A stretch of DNA of 64,000 nucleotides, from NCBI GenBank assembly GCA_947455215.1, contig CANGNA010000011.1:17697-81696 (forward strand), read 5' to 3'. The notes below the pieces were generated by a model. The model was not told the origin of the DNA. It saw only the letters and a list, made by a program, of their open reading frames with translations, and did not search any database. The stretch is from Chitinophagaceae bacterium (GTDB lineage: Bacteria; Bacteroidota; Bacteroidia; Chitinophagales; Chitinophagaceae). Made by a program: the position numbers and the translations under genes. This document shows positions 51,876 through 59,634 of this stretch, piece after piece; the stretch's first letter is position 1; the number at the start of each line of letters is the position of its first letter.

Positions 51876-52286
51876 ATGAAACGCAACGCTACCGCCGTTT
51901 GGAACGGATCAGGCAAGGAAGGCAATGGCCACCTGACCACACAGAGCACTACGCTTAATAACACACAATATTCATTCAACAGCCGCTTTGCTGATGGTGT
52001 GGGCACCAACCCCGAAGAACTGGTAGCTGCTGCACACGCAGGCTGCTTTACCATGAAGCTGACCTTTGTGCTGAACGAAGCAGGATTTGTGCCTGATGAG
52101 TTGACCACAAGGTGCGATATCACGCTGGACAATGGTGCCATTACCCTGAGCGAACTGAACGTGACCGGTAAAATACCAGGCATCACTGCAGAAAAATTCC
52201 AGGAATGTGCAGAGAACGCTAAAGAGAACTGCCCGATATCTAAGTTGTATAACTGCGAGAAGAAACTGACCGCAACACTTGCCTAA
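51876..52286 (+). CDS. OsmC-family peroxide/thiol protein
   Basis: 136-residue OsmC/Ohr-type protein that removes organic hydroperoxides by a pair of Cys. The first redox Cys lies in AAAHAGCFTMKLTFVL and the second in ENAKENCPISKLY. The N-terminus TAVWNGSGKEGNGHLTTQS and the active-site Arg/Glu region (DELTTRCDITLD) fit the OsmC rather than the Ohr group. Length is standard. Own terminator. Confidence 0.92.
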   Translation: MKRNATAVWNGSGKEGNGHLTTQSTTLNNTQYSFNSRFADGVGTNPEELVAAAHAGCFTMKLTFVLNEAGFVPDELTTRCDITLDNGAITLSELNVTGKIPGITAEKFQECAENAKENCPISKLYNCEKKLTATLA

Positions 52287-52311
52287 TATTTATTACTGCT
52301 GACATAAACAG

Positions 52312-52345
52312 AACAGCCACTCCTAGAGTGGCTGTTTCATTTTTA
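52312..52345. terminator. Bidirectional terminator between osmC-like and DUF983 genes
   Basis: AACAGCCACTC (52312-52322) pairs with GAGTGGCTGTT (52326-52336), loop CTA, then TCATTTTT on the plus strand. The genes on both sides are convergent. Confidence 0.85.
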
Positions 52346-52762
52346 TAACCTTACCGGACCACCTTCAGGGTCGTAACGTACAAAGAAGGCTATCCACATA
52401 GCGCGGGATATACGCTGTATGACCGGCTGCAGGATGATGAGCAACGTAGCATTGGCGCCCAGCCAGTAAAAAATACTATTGTCTGCCAAAGACACCCAAC
52501 CCAGTAAATAGCATACCGTATAGAACACGCCCATAAACCCTACCGACAAACCATAAGACACATAACCGGTACCAAAGTAAAAACCGGTCTGCAATTCATA
52601 CTGCTGGCCACACACTTCGCAATGCTCGGGCATATCAGTGTTGTGGGCCAGGTTATACGGGTTCTTATAAGTAAACAGCCTGCCCTGCCTGCATCGCGGG
52701 CACCTGTAATTAAGTATAGATGATAACAGGCTTCTTTTCTTTATCTGTTTTTGCGCACACAT
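52343..52762 (-). CDS. DUF983 membrane protein
   Basis: 139-residue membrane protein with a zinc-ribbon-like start. Two CxxC pairs are visible: YRCPRCRQGRLF and EHCEVCGQQYEL, followed by two membrane helices (about 68-92 and 97-118) and a basic end. DUF983 is common in Bacteroidota and Alphaproteobacteria; function unknown. The gene begins one base before the AraC gene on the same strand, so the two are likely co-transcribed. Confidence 0.88.
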   Translation of the reverse strand: MCAQKQIKKRSLLSSILNYRCPRCRQGRLFTYKNPYNLAHNTDMPEHCEVCGQQYELQTGFYFGTGYVSYGLSVGFMGVFYTVCYLLGWVSLADNSIFYWLGANATLLIILQPVIQRISRAMWIAFFVRYDPEGGPVRL

Positions 52763-52763
52763 A

Positions 52764-53645
52764 TTATTGATGTTTTTTCCTGAATTCCTCAGGAGTGATA
52801 CCTATGTATTTTTTAAAAAATTTCGTGAAGTAGGAATTATCTGTAAAGTTGAGGCGGTAGGCTATTTCGCTGATCCCTATATCTACATTCACCAACAGCC
52901 TGCGGGCCTCCAATAGTATACGCTCCCGTATCACCTCGCCTGCCGACATATTCAGCAGATCGCGGCATAACGCGTTCAGGTGATTAGGCGTGATGTACAA
53001 CATCGCTGCATATTCTTTCGGCAGCTTCTTTTCCGCAAAGTAAGTATTCACCAGCTTGCGGAAATTGAACAACACCAGGTGATTCTGTATGCCTGCAGCT
53101 GCATCGGCGCCGGTACAACGGTGTACATTAATGAACAAAGACATCAGCTGCGCGCAGATCATATCGTTGGCCAGTGGCCTGTTGGTGCGCACCTCATCTA
53201 TTACTGTCCTGAAACATCCTTCCACCACCTGCTGTACATCCTGCGGCAATACGATGACACTGTCTTTAGCTATACCTTGCAAAAAAGAGAACTGCTCAGA
53301 ATAGTTGCCGTCCTTAAGCAAGCTATGGCACAGGTGCGATGAGTAGTTAACAATATACCCGTCCACCTCGCCTTCAAAGCTCCAGCTATGCACCTGGCCG
53401 GGTACCATAAAATATATCTGCCCCGGCACTACCGGGAATTGCTCAAAATCTATAGTATGGTGGCCGCTACCGTTGGTGAACAACAGCATATGGTAAAAGG
53501 TATGCCGGTGCGGCGCATGCAGGTTCGGGTGTATCTCCAGGTAATCAGAGAAAGGCAGGGCGATCACCTGCTTTTCTTTGTTTTCTACCTCCTGCAACGA
53601 TTGTATATCGTATACAGGAATGGTATTTTTTACCTTTTTGCTCAT
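52764..53645 (-). CDS. AraC-family transcriptional regulator
   Basis: 293-residue regulator. The N-terminal half is a cupin-type sensor (LPFSDYLEIHPNLHAPHRHTFYHMLLF, FPVVPGQIYFMVPGQVHSW) that would bind a small molecule, and the C-terminal 100 residues form the two-HTH AraC domain: YAAMLYITPNHLNALCRDLLNMSAGEVIRERILLEARRLLVNVDIGISEIAYRLNFTDNSYFTKFFKKYIGITPEEFRKKH, split over the two motifs. Inducer and targets are unknown; the DUF983 gene behind it is one candidate. Confidence 0.9.
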   Translation of the reverse strand: MSKKVKNTIPVYDIQSLQEVENKEKQVIALPFSDYLEIHPNLHAPHRHTFYHMLLFTNGSGHHTIDFEQFPVVPGQIYFMVPGQVHSWSFEGEVDGYIVNYSSHLCHSLLKDGNYSEQFSFLQGIAKDSVIVLPQDVQQVVEGCFRTVIDEVRTNRPLANDMICAQLMSLFINVHRCTGADAAAGIQNHLVLFNFRKLVNTYFAEKKLPKEYAAMLYITPNHLNALCRDLLNMSAGEVIRERILLEARRLLVNVDIGISEIAYRLNFTDNSYFTKFFKKYIGITPEEFRKKHQ

Positions 53646-53795
53646 ATAGCAAAGGTACTATGCCCCTTACAACGAACATTGTGATATTCGTCATTGTAAT
53701 GGTATTTTTTACTGATTGTATCGTTATACAGATTTGTCCATCAATTACTAACGGCATGTTTTTTATGCTTTATCTTTATTGCTTAAACATAGATC

Positions 53796-54026
53796 ATGGC
53801 CTGGGAAGAAAAAGAGCACGCACTGTACCGTGCATACACATTTAAAGACTTTAGCGAAGCGTTTGGCTTTATGACGCGCGTAGCCATACTGGCCGAAAAA
53901 GCCGACCACCACCCCACCTGGAAGAACACCTATAACAAGCTGGAGATATGGCTGAACACCCATGATGCCGGCAATACCGTTACCGACAAAGACAGGCAAC
54001 TGGCCGCAGCTATAGATAAGTTGTAA
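53796..54026 (+). CDS. phhB: Pterin-4a-carbinolamine dehydratase
   Basis: 76-residue enzyme that dehydrates 4a-hydroxytetrahydrobiopterin in pterin recycling, usually with phenylalanine hydroxylase. The active-site pattern is visible as [27 protein letters not shown] with the paired His, and [20 protein letters not shown] before it. At 76 residues it is at the short end of the family (about 90-100) because the first helix is trimmed. ATG 53796 ([11 protein letters not shown]) is the only good start. No hydroxylase gene is nearby. Confidence 0.92.
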   Translation: MAWEEKEHALYRAYTFKDFSEAFGFMTRVAILAEKADHHPTWKNTYNKLEIWLNTHDAGNTVTDKDRQLAAAIDKL

Positions 54027-54117
54027 CAGTAGTGCCGCAATAATTGGCATGACATTTGCCTTTCAACAAACAAGACACAAATAACACATCAACCAACACA
54101 ATAAAAATCAACAAGAC

Positions 54118-54615
54118 ATGAAAAAGTTAATGCTTTTGCTTTTCGCCGGAACAGTATTATTTGCTACCAGCTGCGTTAAGACCGGCCCACAGGGTCCGCA
54201 AGGAATACAAGGCCCTGCCGGTGCGGATGGCGCACAGGTTATTGGCGAGGATGCATTTACAGTGAATACCTGGACAGCATCGGGCAACGGCTGGATAGCT
54301 ACATTCAGCGACCCTAACCTGACAACTGCCGTTTATAACTATGGCGTTTTTGAAGTATACAAATACTACACATCAAGCGGTTGGACCAACCTGCCCGATA
54401 TGAATGGTCTTACATCTACTGTTTTCAATTTCCGTCCGGGCTATTTCGACATATTCGTGTACAACACTGATGGTAGCGCTACAACTTATCCCGGCACCGT
54501 GCAGTTCAGGGCGGTAGTGATACCAAGCACTTACAAACAGGCACACCCCAATACCGACTGGACCAACTACAACACCGCAATAGCTGCCCAGGCCGAAGCA
54601 AAGAAAACCAAATAA
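54118..54615 (+). CDS. Lipoprotein with collagen-like triplets
   Basis: 165-residue protein with a lipobox (LLFAGTVLFATSC, Cys19). Just after it come collagen-type Gly-X-Y triplets (GPQGPQGIQGPAGADG, about residues 23-39), then a soluble beta-rich domain with many aromatics (FTVNTWTASGNGWIATFSDP, YFDIFVYNTDGS). Such short collagen stretches followed by a small domain occur in Bacteroidota surface lipoproteins of unknown role. Monocistronic, strong terminator after it. Confidence 0.82.
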   Translation: MKKLMLLLFAGTVLFATSCVKTGPQGPQGIQGPAGADGAQVIGEDAFTVNTWTASGNGWIATFSDPNLTTAVYNYGVFEVYKYYTSSGWTNLPDMNGLTSTVFNFRPGYFDIFVYNTDGSATTYPGTVQFRAVVIPSTYKQAHPNTDWTNYNTAIAAQAEAKKTK

Positions 54616-54631
54616 GACTACCAATAAATAA

Positions 54632-54667
54632 CAAAGAGAGCGCAGCCTGTAGGGTGCGCTCTCTTTG
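54632..54667. terminator. Bidirectional terminator before metF
   Basis: CAAAGAGAGCGCA (54632-54644) pairs perfectly over 13 bases with TGCGCTCTCTTTG (54655-54667). It lies between the collagen-like lipoprotein gene (+) and metF (-), which are convergent. Confidence 0.88.
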
Positions 54668-54684
54668 CTTTGTGTAGTGTTTTA

Positions 54685-55638
54685 CTAAAATAGTTTCTTC
54701 AGTACATTATATATAATGTGCGGCTTAGACAAGGTATAGAAATGCAGCACCGGCGCACCATTGCGCAACAGGTCGCGGCATTGCTCCAGCAACCATTCCG
54801 TGCCTACCAACTCCACATCAGCATCTGTTTTGCACTTCATTATTTCAGTATACAGCTCAACCGGTATCTCTACATTAAATACACGCGGTATAACGGTAAG
54901 CTGCTTCTTGCCGGACAATGGCTTCAACCCCGGGATAATAGGCTGGTTGATGCCCGTCTCTTTACACCTGGCCACGTAATCGTAGTAGTGCTTGTTATTA
55001 AAGAACATCTGGGTGGTGATGTAGTCTGCACCTATATCAATCTTACGCTTCAGGTTAGCAATGTCTGTTTGCAGGTTGGGTGCCTCAAAGTGCTTTTCCG
55101 GGTAACCTGCCACGCCAATACAAAAATCTGTTTTCACCCCGTCCAGTATATCCTCTTCCATATACTGCCCGTTATTCAGCGTTATGATCTGCTTTACCAG
55201 CTCTTCCGAATAATTATGCCCATGCGGATGCGGAACGAAAAACTTCTCGTTGGCCGCAGCATCCCCCCTTAAAGCCAATACATTCCTGATACCCAGGTAA
55301 TGCAGGTCGATAAGTGCATTTTCGGTTTCTTCCTTGCTAAAGCCACCGCATATCAGGTGCGGAATGGCCTCTACCTGGTATTTGTTCATGATAGCCGCAC
55401 AAATGCCTACAGTACCAGGGCGTTTGCGTATCTCTACCCGCTCAAATGTGCCGTCATGCCGCTTTTTATAAATCTGCTCGGCGCGGTGGTAAGTAACGTT
55501 TACGTACGATGGCTTGAACTCCATGAAGGGGTCAAGAGTGGCATAAAGAGATTCAATGCTTCTGCCTTTTGTCGGAGGGAGTACCTCAAAGGAAAGAATA
55601 GTTTTATCCGTTCCTGCTAAATGCTGTGTCAGTTTCAT
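54685..55638 (-). CDS. metF: 5,10-methylenetetrahydrofolate reductase
   Basis: 317-residue FAD enzyme that reduces methylene-THF to methyl-THF for methionine synthesis. Motifs: TILSFEVLPPTKG at the start with the catalytic Glu, SYVNVTYHRAEQ, IPHLICGGFSKEETENAL, NVLALRGDAA and ADYITTQMFFNNKHYYDYV, then IIPGLKPLSGKKQL. Length fits. No SAM riboswitch or S-box is seen upstream, so control is by other means or not visible. Alone. Confidence 0.95.
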   Translation of the reverse strand: MKLTQHLAGTDKTILSFEVLPPTKGRSIESLYATLDPFMEFKPSYVNVTYHRAEQIYKKRHDGTFERVEIRKRPGTVGICAAIMNKYQVEAIPHLICGGFSKEETENALIDLHYLGIRNVLALRGDAAANEKFFVPHPHGHNYSEELVKQIITLNNGQYMEEDILDGVKTDFCIGVAGYPEKHFEAPNLQTDIANLKRKIDIGADYITTQMFFNNKHYYDYVARCKETGINQPIIPGLKPLSGKKQLTVIPRVFNVEIPVELYTEIMKCKTDADVELVGTEWLLEQCRDLLRNGAPVLHFYTLSKPHIIYNVLKKLF

Positions 55639-55685
55639 GCGTCGGCAACAAATTTAAGACAATGCTATAGAAATGAACAAAATAA

Positions 55686-55719
55686 TAAGGGCCAAAGAAC
55701 AAATGTTCTCTGGCCCTTA
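55686..55719 (-). terminator. Terminator after the YXWGXW gene
   Basis: TAAGGGCCA (55686-55694) pairs with TGGCCCTTA (55711-55719) and continues AGAAC/GTTCT inside; it closes the gene ending at 55740. Confidence 0.75.
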
Positions 55720-55739
55720 CTTTTGTTAACTATAGTTGC

Positions 55740-56036
55740 TTATCGCCAATGACCGGGTACCCATACCCAACCACGGGGGCGCTGACGCCAATGGCCGGGT
55801 ATCCAGGCAGCACGTGGGCGCGGAGGTTCTGCCCAGCGGCCACCAACAAATACATACTTGCCGCCACGCATCTCCCAATCTTCATCTACCCATACATGTC
55901 GCGGACTTGGCGCTACCACGCGTTCATAATGCGGCCGCTCCGGCCTTATCTTTACGTATATCTGCGCAGAGGCTGAGAACACACCGGTAGTGAGTGCCAG
56001 CGCAGTAATGAATATCATTTTTTTGAGTGTTTGCAT
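55740..56036 (-). CDS. YXWGXW-repeat exported protein
   Basis: 98-residue exported protein. Signal peptide MQTLKKMIFITALALTTGVFSASAQ. The mature part has three aromatic repeats of the YXWGXW type: HVWVDEDWEMRGGKYVFVGGRW, RAAWIPGHWRQ and GWVWVPGHW at the end, with many Arg/Pro. Role unknown; common in Bacteroidota and Proteobacteria envelopes. It is expected to stay in the periplasm or bind the outer membrane. Transcribed alone, with a strong hairpin behind. Confidence 0.88.
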   Translation of the reverse strand: MQTLKKMIFITALALTTGVFSASAQIYVKIRPERPHYERVVAPSPRHVWVDEDWEMRGGKYVFVGGRWAEPPRPRAAWIPGHWRQRPRGWVWVPGHWR

Positions 56037-56113
56037 GATGTACTCTTTTAGTTTACATCTACTGAGACTAAAGAATCATGCCCTGGTTTACTGCCCGCTA
56101 AGTACATAGTACC

Positions 56114-56476
56114 TCAGCTATTCATTATTCTTTTTCTATGTGCAGCACCCCACTGTGCCATCTCGTAGATGATCGGCTGCAACGTTTTACCATATTCAGT
56201 GATCTCGTACTCTACCGTCACCGGCTTCGATTCGATGACCGTACGCTTTACCAGGCCATTCTGCTCCAGCTCTCTCAACTCTTTCGATAGCATTTTAGCC
56301 CCAATGCCATCTATCTCGCGCTGCAGCTGCAAAAACCTGCGCTTACCAAAACCAAGCGAAGCCATGATAGCCACCTTCCACTTACCGCTGATAATATCCA
56401 GGGTGTCGTGTATGGCCAACATGTATTTACGGCATTCACCGTGTTGCATATCTATTTGTATATCCTGCTCTACCAT
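56114..56476 (-). CDS. HxlR-type winged-helix regulator
   Basis: 120-residue regulator of the HxlR/MarR-like group. Seen: the conserved N-terminal Cys (HGECRKYMLAIHDTLDIISGKWKVAIMASL), FLQLQREIDGIGAKMLSKELRELEQNGLVKR for the recognition helix, and IEYEITEYGKTLQPII-like wing. HxlR regulators often sense thiol or aldehyde stress by that Cys. The gene is divergent from a DoxX-family gene across a 100-base region with palindromic sites, so it probably controls that gene and itself. Confidence 0.92.
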   Translation of the reverse strand: MVEQDIQIDMQHGECRKYMLAIHDTLDIISGKWKVAIMASLGFGKRRFLQLQREIDGIGAKMLSKELRELEQNGLVKRTVIESKPVTVEYEITEYGKTLQPIIYEMAQWGAAHRKRIMNS

Positions 56477-56487
56477 AATTATTTAAA

Positions 56488-56542
56488 TACTTTACAAAAG
56501 GAAACTACTATACAAAAGTATATCACTATCAAAAGTATAGTA
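56488..56542. promoter_or_regulatory. Three-fold HxlR operator region
   Basis: A TACTATACAAAAGTATA-like word recurs at about 18-base spacing: 56488-56501 (TACTTTACAAAAGG), 56506-56522 and 56524-56541. The central copy holds the exact palindrome TATAC-AAAA-GTATA (56509-56522). The sites fill the divergent promoter region between the HxlR and DoxX genes. Confidence 0.75.
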
Positions 56543-56575
56543 TTAAAGTGGACTTTTGTGCAAAACAACCAAATT

Positions 56576-56950
56576 ATGAGATCGACAAAGATCATTTACT
56601 GGACAACAACCGGCCTTATTTCGGCCATGATGTTGATGTCGGGCGCCATGTATGTAACCTCGCCGGAGGTAAAGGAAGGGTTTGTACACCTGGGCTTTCC
56701 GGACTATTTTCGTATAGAGCTGGCCATTGCCAAAGTAGTGGGTGCCTTAGCGCTGCTGCTACCATTTGTAAAGGGGCGGATAAAAGAGTGGGCTTATGCA
56801 GGTTTTATGATCACCTTTGTGTCTGCTGTTATAGCGCATATCTCTTCCGGAGATCCGGCCGCAAAATGGATGGGCCCCATAATAGCGATGGCATTACTTA
56901 TTACGTCGTACTTAGCCTATAACAAATTGAACACCAACAAAATAGTTTAG
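56576..56950 (+). CDS. DoxX-family membrane protein
   Basis: 124-residue membrane protein with four helices of the DoxX type. ATG 56576 (MRSTKIIYWTTTGLISAMMLMSGAMY) is the start; longer readings run into the operator region. Seen: LGFPDYFRIELAIAKVVGALALLLPF, RIKEWAYAGFMITFVSAVIAHISSGD and the last helix before a short tail. DoxX relatives in other bacteria join thiol or oxidative-stress defence. The HxlR gene next to it, divergent, and the operator sites between make this a small stress-regulated pair. Confidence 0.88.
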   Translation: MRSTKIIYWTTTGLISAMMLMSGAMYVTSPEVKEGFVHLGFPDYFRIELAIAKVVGALALLLPFVKGRIKEWAYAGFMITFVSAVIAHISSGDPAAKWMGPIIAMALLITSYLAYNKLNTNKIV

Positions 56951-56971
56951 TTAATACGACATTACGAAAAA

Positions 56972-57008
56972 CAGAAAAAGGGCGCGTTGAATAACGCACC
57001 CTTTTTAC
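56972..57008. terminator. Bidirectional terminator between DoxX and rplS genes
   Basis: AAAAAGGGCGCGTT (about 56975-56988) pairs with AACGCACCCTTTTT (about 56993-57006) with one G-T/C-A imperfection. On the minus strand it ends rplS, on the plus strand the DoxX gene. Confidence 0.82.
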
Positions 57009-57025
57009 CGATATGACGAAAGCAA

Positions 57026-57409
57026 TTATTTTGCTTTTGCAGTAGCCTTTGCTGAAGCGTGGATCTGCTTCTTTTCCTTGATACGTGCAGATTTACCTGA
57101 ACGCTCGCGGAGGTAGAACAGCCTTGCACGACGTACACGGCCAGACTTGTGCAGAACGATAGAGTCGATGTTTGGTGAGCAGATCGGGAAAAGACGCTCA
57201 ACACCAACACCGTCAGATATCTTACGAACGGTGAAAGTAGCAGTAGCACCTGTACCCTGGCGCTTAAGCACATCGCCCTTGAACGACTGGATACGCTCCT
57301 TATTGCCTTCTACAATTTTATAGTTTACTGTGATATTATCACCTGCTTTAAAGTTTGGAAAATCTTTCTTAGCAGTAAGTTGCTCGTGTACAAAAGCTAC
57401 AGCTTCCAT
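57026..57409 (-). CDS. rplS: 50S ribosomal protein L19
   Basis: 127-residue large-subunit protein at the subunit interface. The conserved core is FPNFKAGDNITVNYKIVEGNKERIQSFKGDVL, TFTVRKISDGVGVERLFPICSPNIDSI and RRARLFYLRERSGKSARIKEK. A short Ala/Lys tail (ASAKATAKAK) follows, typical of Bacteroidota. Monocistronic here, with its own promoter and terminator; it is not joined to trmD or rpsP, which lies 46 kb away in this window. Confidence 0.96.
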   Translation of the reverse strand: MEAVAFVHEQLTAKKDFPNFKAGDNITVNYKIVEGNKERIQSFKGDVLKRQGTGATATFTVRKISDGVGVERLFPICSPNIDSIVLHKSGRVRRARLFYLRERSGKSARIKEKKQIHASAKATAKAK

Positions 57410-57431
57410 TGTTAATTTAATTTTGGGACTG

Positions 57432-57461
57432 CAAAGGTAATGATAAAATCATTTACAACAA
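57432..57461 (-). promoter_or_regulatory. Promoter of rplS
   Basis: On the minus strand TTG (57461-57459), 19 bases, TACCTTTG (57439-57432), a perfect Bacteroidota-type promoter, 22 bases before the rplS start codon. Confidence 0.85.
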
Positions 57462-57608
57462 TTATTTATTTTCTGTTTTTCAGATTTTTTTTGCAATCGT
57501 CACAAATATACATATTTATTTCCATCTACCGCCCCCGATACCTGCTGGCATATGCAATTAGTATTTGGTCGCGTGGTTGTATATATTTGTTAGCATAAAA
57601 CGTTACAA

Positions 57609-58484
57609 ATGAAAAAATGGGGCGCCACGCTACTTGCAGCCTTCGGCTTTTGGGCCAGCTATGCCCAAAGCGGCCTTTACTACCTCGACAGCAAGTATGA
57701 AGACGACCCGATGGACGAGGTAACACACATGAACCTTGGCATGAACGTCCTCTCTAACAACATGCACCTTGGGCGTAAAGACAAAAATGCAATACCCTAT
57801 ATCACACCCTATTTAGGGTACTACTTCCGAACAGGTTTTTATATCAATGGCTCCGTATCCTATGGTGCGGTACGTAAGTTTGGCCACGTAGACAGAATGG
57901 CAATAGAGGGCGGGTACGACAGAACGTGGGGCACAAATTTTCTTGCAGGGGCATATGCCGGGCAATACTTTTATCATAAACAGAGTGCATCTGTCAATGC
58001 ATCCATAACACAGCAGGCAGGCGTTTATGGCAAGTATATCAACGACCTGGTAGAACCACAGGTGGATATCATATACAATAACACCACAACAGCCCCCGAC
58101 TATCTCATTGATATCTCTGTAGACCATCGCTTCCGGCTGGCAGATAATAAGCTGAACATCTACCCTACATTCGCTTTTTTCATCGGCACACAACATTTCT
58201 ACGATAATTACTACATCAGCAAAGCGGCAAGAGAAAGCGGGGCAACCATAAGCACAGCAGTAGATAACCCCGGCAATATAAAGCCGCTTAACGTCGAGTT
58301 CTCAGCCAAAGCTACTCTATGGGCCGGCAATTGGATGTTTACCATGATCCCTACTTACACTACCCCACTCGGTGCGGGCAAGGTGACATTACCTACCGGC
58401 GTCATCAGCGAGCGATTGAAGCCCAGCTTTTACATAGAACTGGATGCCTGCTACAGACATCCCAGGTCGGCTATGATAAGATAG
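57609..58484 (+). CDS. Outer-membrane-type beta protein, unknown
   Basis: 291-residue exported protein. Signal peptide MKKWGATLLAAFGFWASYAQS. The rest alternates Tyr/Gly/Asn strands in beta-barrel fashion (YITPYLGYYFRTGFYINGSVSYGAV, MAIEGGYDRTWGTNFLAGAYAGQYFYH, FSAKATLWAGNWMFTMIPTYTTPLG). It could be a small outer-membrane barrel. No family recognised. Stands alone. Confidence 0.72.
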   Translation: MKKWGATLLAAFGFWASYAQSGLYYLDSKYEDDPMDEVTHMNLGMNVLSNNMHLGRKDKNAIPYITPYLGYYFRTGFYINGSVSYGAVRKFGHVDRMAIEGGYDRTWGTNFLAGAYAGQYFYHKQSASVNASITQQAGVYGKYINDLVEPQVDIIYNNTTTAPDYLIDISVDHRFRLADNKLNIYPTFAFFIGTQHFYDNYYISKAARESGATISTAVDNPGNIKPLNVEFSAKATLWAGNWMFTMIPTYTTPLGAGKVTLPTGVISERLKPSFYIELDACYRHPRSAMIR

Positions 58485-58680
58485 AAACCAGGCATCGGTC
58501 TGCACCACCACAGTACAATTTTAAATAACTATTTGTGGTTGGTCCTATTGTACTGTAAATCCATTATTTTAGTGGCATTAACGTTTGGCATAATTCTAAG
58601 TTAAAAGGACGAATATCAGGTTCCTGACGCGTAAGCGTCTGCAGATAATGCCTAATTTTACGAAGTATTTATTACAAGTC

Positions 58681-59439
58681 ATGGATAACAATCAACAGTT
58701 CTCGAATTACACTGTACTGGAAAGCAGGCAGATACCCGCAGGCGCTATTTCTAAGAAATTTATGGCGGGTGTGTTTCTATGGATGTTCATAGCCCTTGGC
58801 ATATCGGCGGTATTTGCCTGGATGTTTGCTGCAAATGCTGACCTGCAAAGTTCACTATATATGCTAACGAATAAAGGTCCCCGACTTACAGGTCTGGGCA
58901 TGCTCATCAGCTTTGCACCCCTCATCTTCGTTTTTACCATGTCGATAGGTTTCAACCGCTTTTCGGCAACAGTGCTTACAGTGTTGCTGGCGGCCTTTGC
59001 AGCAGTAATGGGTATGAGTTTAAGCACATTGGTGATCACGTACACATCAGCATCGCTACTGGGTTGCTTTGCCTCTGCATCGGTAATGTTTGGCGTTATG
59101 GCACTTATGGGCTATACCACAGATAAAGACCTTACTTCTTTTGGATCGTTGCTGACCATGGGCCTTGTAGGTATCATCATCGCCAGCATGATCAACATGT
59201 TCCTGCACAGCGAGGCACTGTACTACATTGTAAGCTATGTAGGTATAGCTGTGTTCCTGGGCCTTACAGCCTACGATGTACAGAAATTGAAACGTATAGG
59301 TGCAGGTATTGAGTTTGAAGGCGTTTCTGCAGGAGACACTCAGAAGCTGACCGTGATGGGTGCATTGACTTTGTATCTCGACTTCATCAACCTGTTCATC
59401 CTACTGCTGCGCGTATTTGGCAGAAGAAGCAACGACTAA
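58681..59439 (+). CDS. Bax inhibitor-1/YccA-type membrane protein
   Basis: 252-residue inner-membrane protein with seven helices. The ATG at 58681 (MDNNQQFSNYTVLESRQIPAGAIS) is preferred; an ATG 33 bases earlier is also possible. Helices run from about 28 to 245; the sixth and seventh contain the conserved LTAYDVQKLKRIGAG and the YLDFINLFILLLRVFG ending of the YccA/BI-1 family. Relatives affect proton/calcium leak and the FtsH protease. Role here unproven. Terminator follows. Confidence 0.92.
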   Translation: MDNNQQFSNYTVLESRQIPAGAISKKFMAGVFLWMFIALGISAVFAWMFAANADLQSSLYMLTNKGPRLTGLGMLISFAPLIFVFTMSIGFNRFSATVLTVLLAAFAAVMGMSLSTLVITYTSASLLGCFASASVMFGVMALMGYTTDKDLTSFGSLLTMGLVGIIIASMINMFLHSEALYYIVSYVGIAVFLGLTAYDVQKLKRIGAGIEFEGVSAGDTQKLTVMGALTLYLDFINLFILLLRVFGRRSND

Positions 59440-59468
59440 TCGCACAAAACAATCCAACCTTATAAAGA

Positions 59469-59500
59469 AGCCCGCGAAATTGTTTCGCGGGCTCTTTCTT
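59469..59500 (+). terminator. Terminator after the Bax-inhibitor-like gene
   Basis: AGCCCGCGAAA (59469-59479) pairs perfectly with TTTCGCGGGCT (59483-59493) with a TTG loop, followed by CTTTCTT. Confidence 0.9.
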
Positions 59501-59562
59501 GATATTGATCTGCTATTTACCCGTTACACCAGCTTTACATCAAAAGTCGGAACACATAACAT

Positions 59563-59594
59563 CTCCCTCTCCCTTGGAGAGGGCCGGGGTGAGG
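59563..59594 (+). repeat. CTCCCTCTCC-type intergenic repeat
   Basis: CTCCCTCTCCC, TTGG and GAGAGGGCCGGGGTGAG form an imperfect hairpin. This wording is a widely dispersed intergenic repeat of Bacteroidota from memory. One copy in this window. Confidence 0.5.
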
Positions 59595-59634
59595 CTTAAT
59601 ACAGCATGCCGTCTCTTAACGTCTATTTTATCTA

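Noticed and set aside
54632..55685. S-box or SAM riboswitch before metF
   Set aside because: The 5' region of metF is short and has none of the expected stems.
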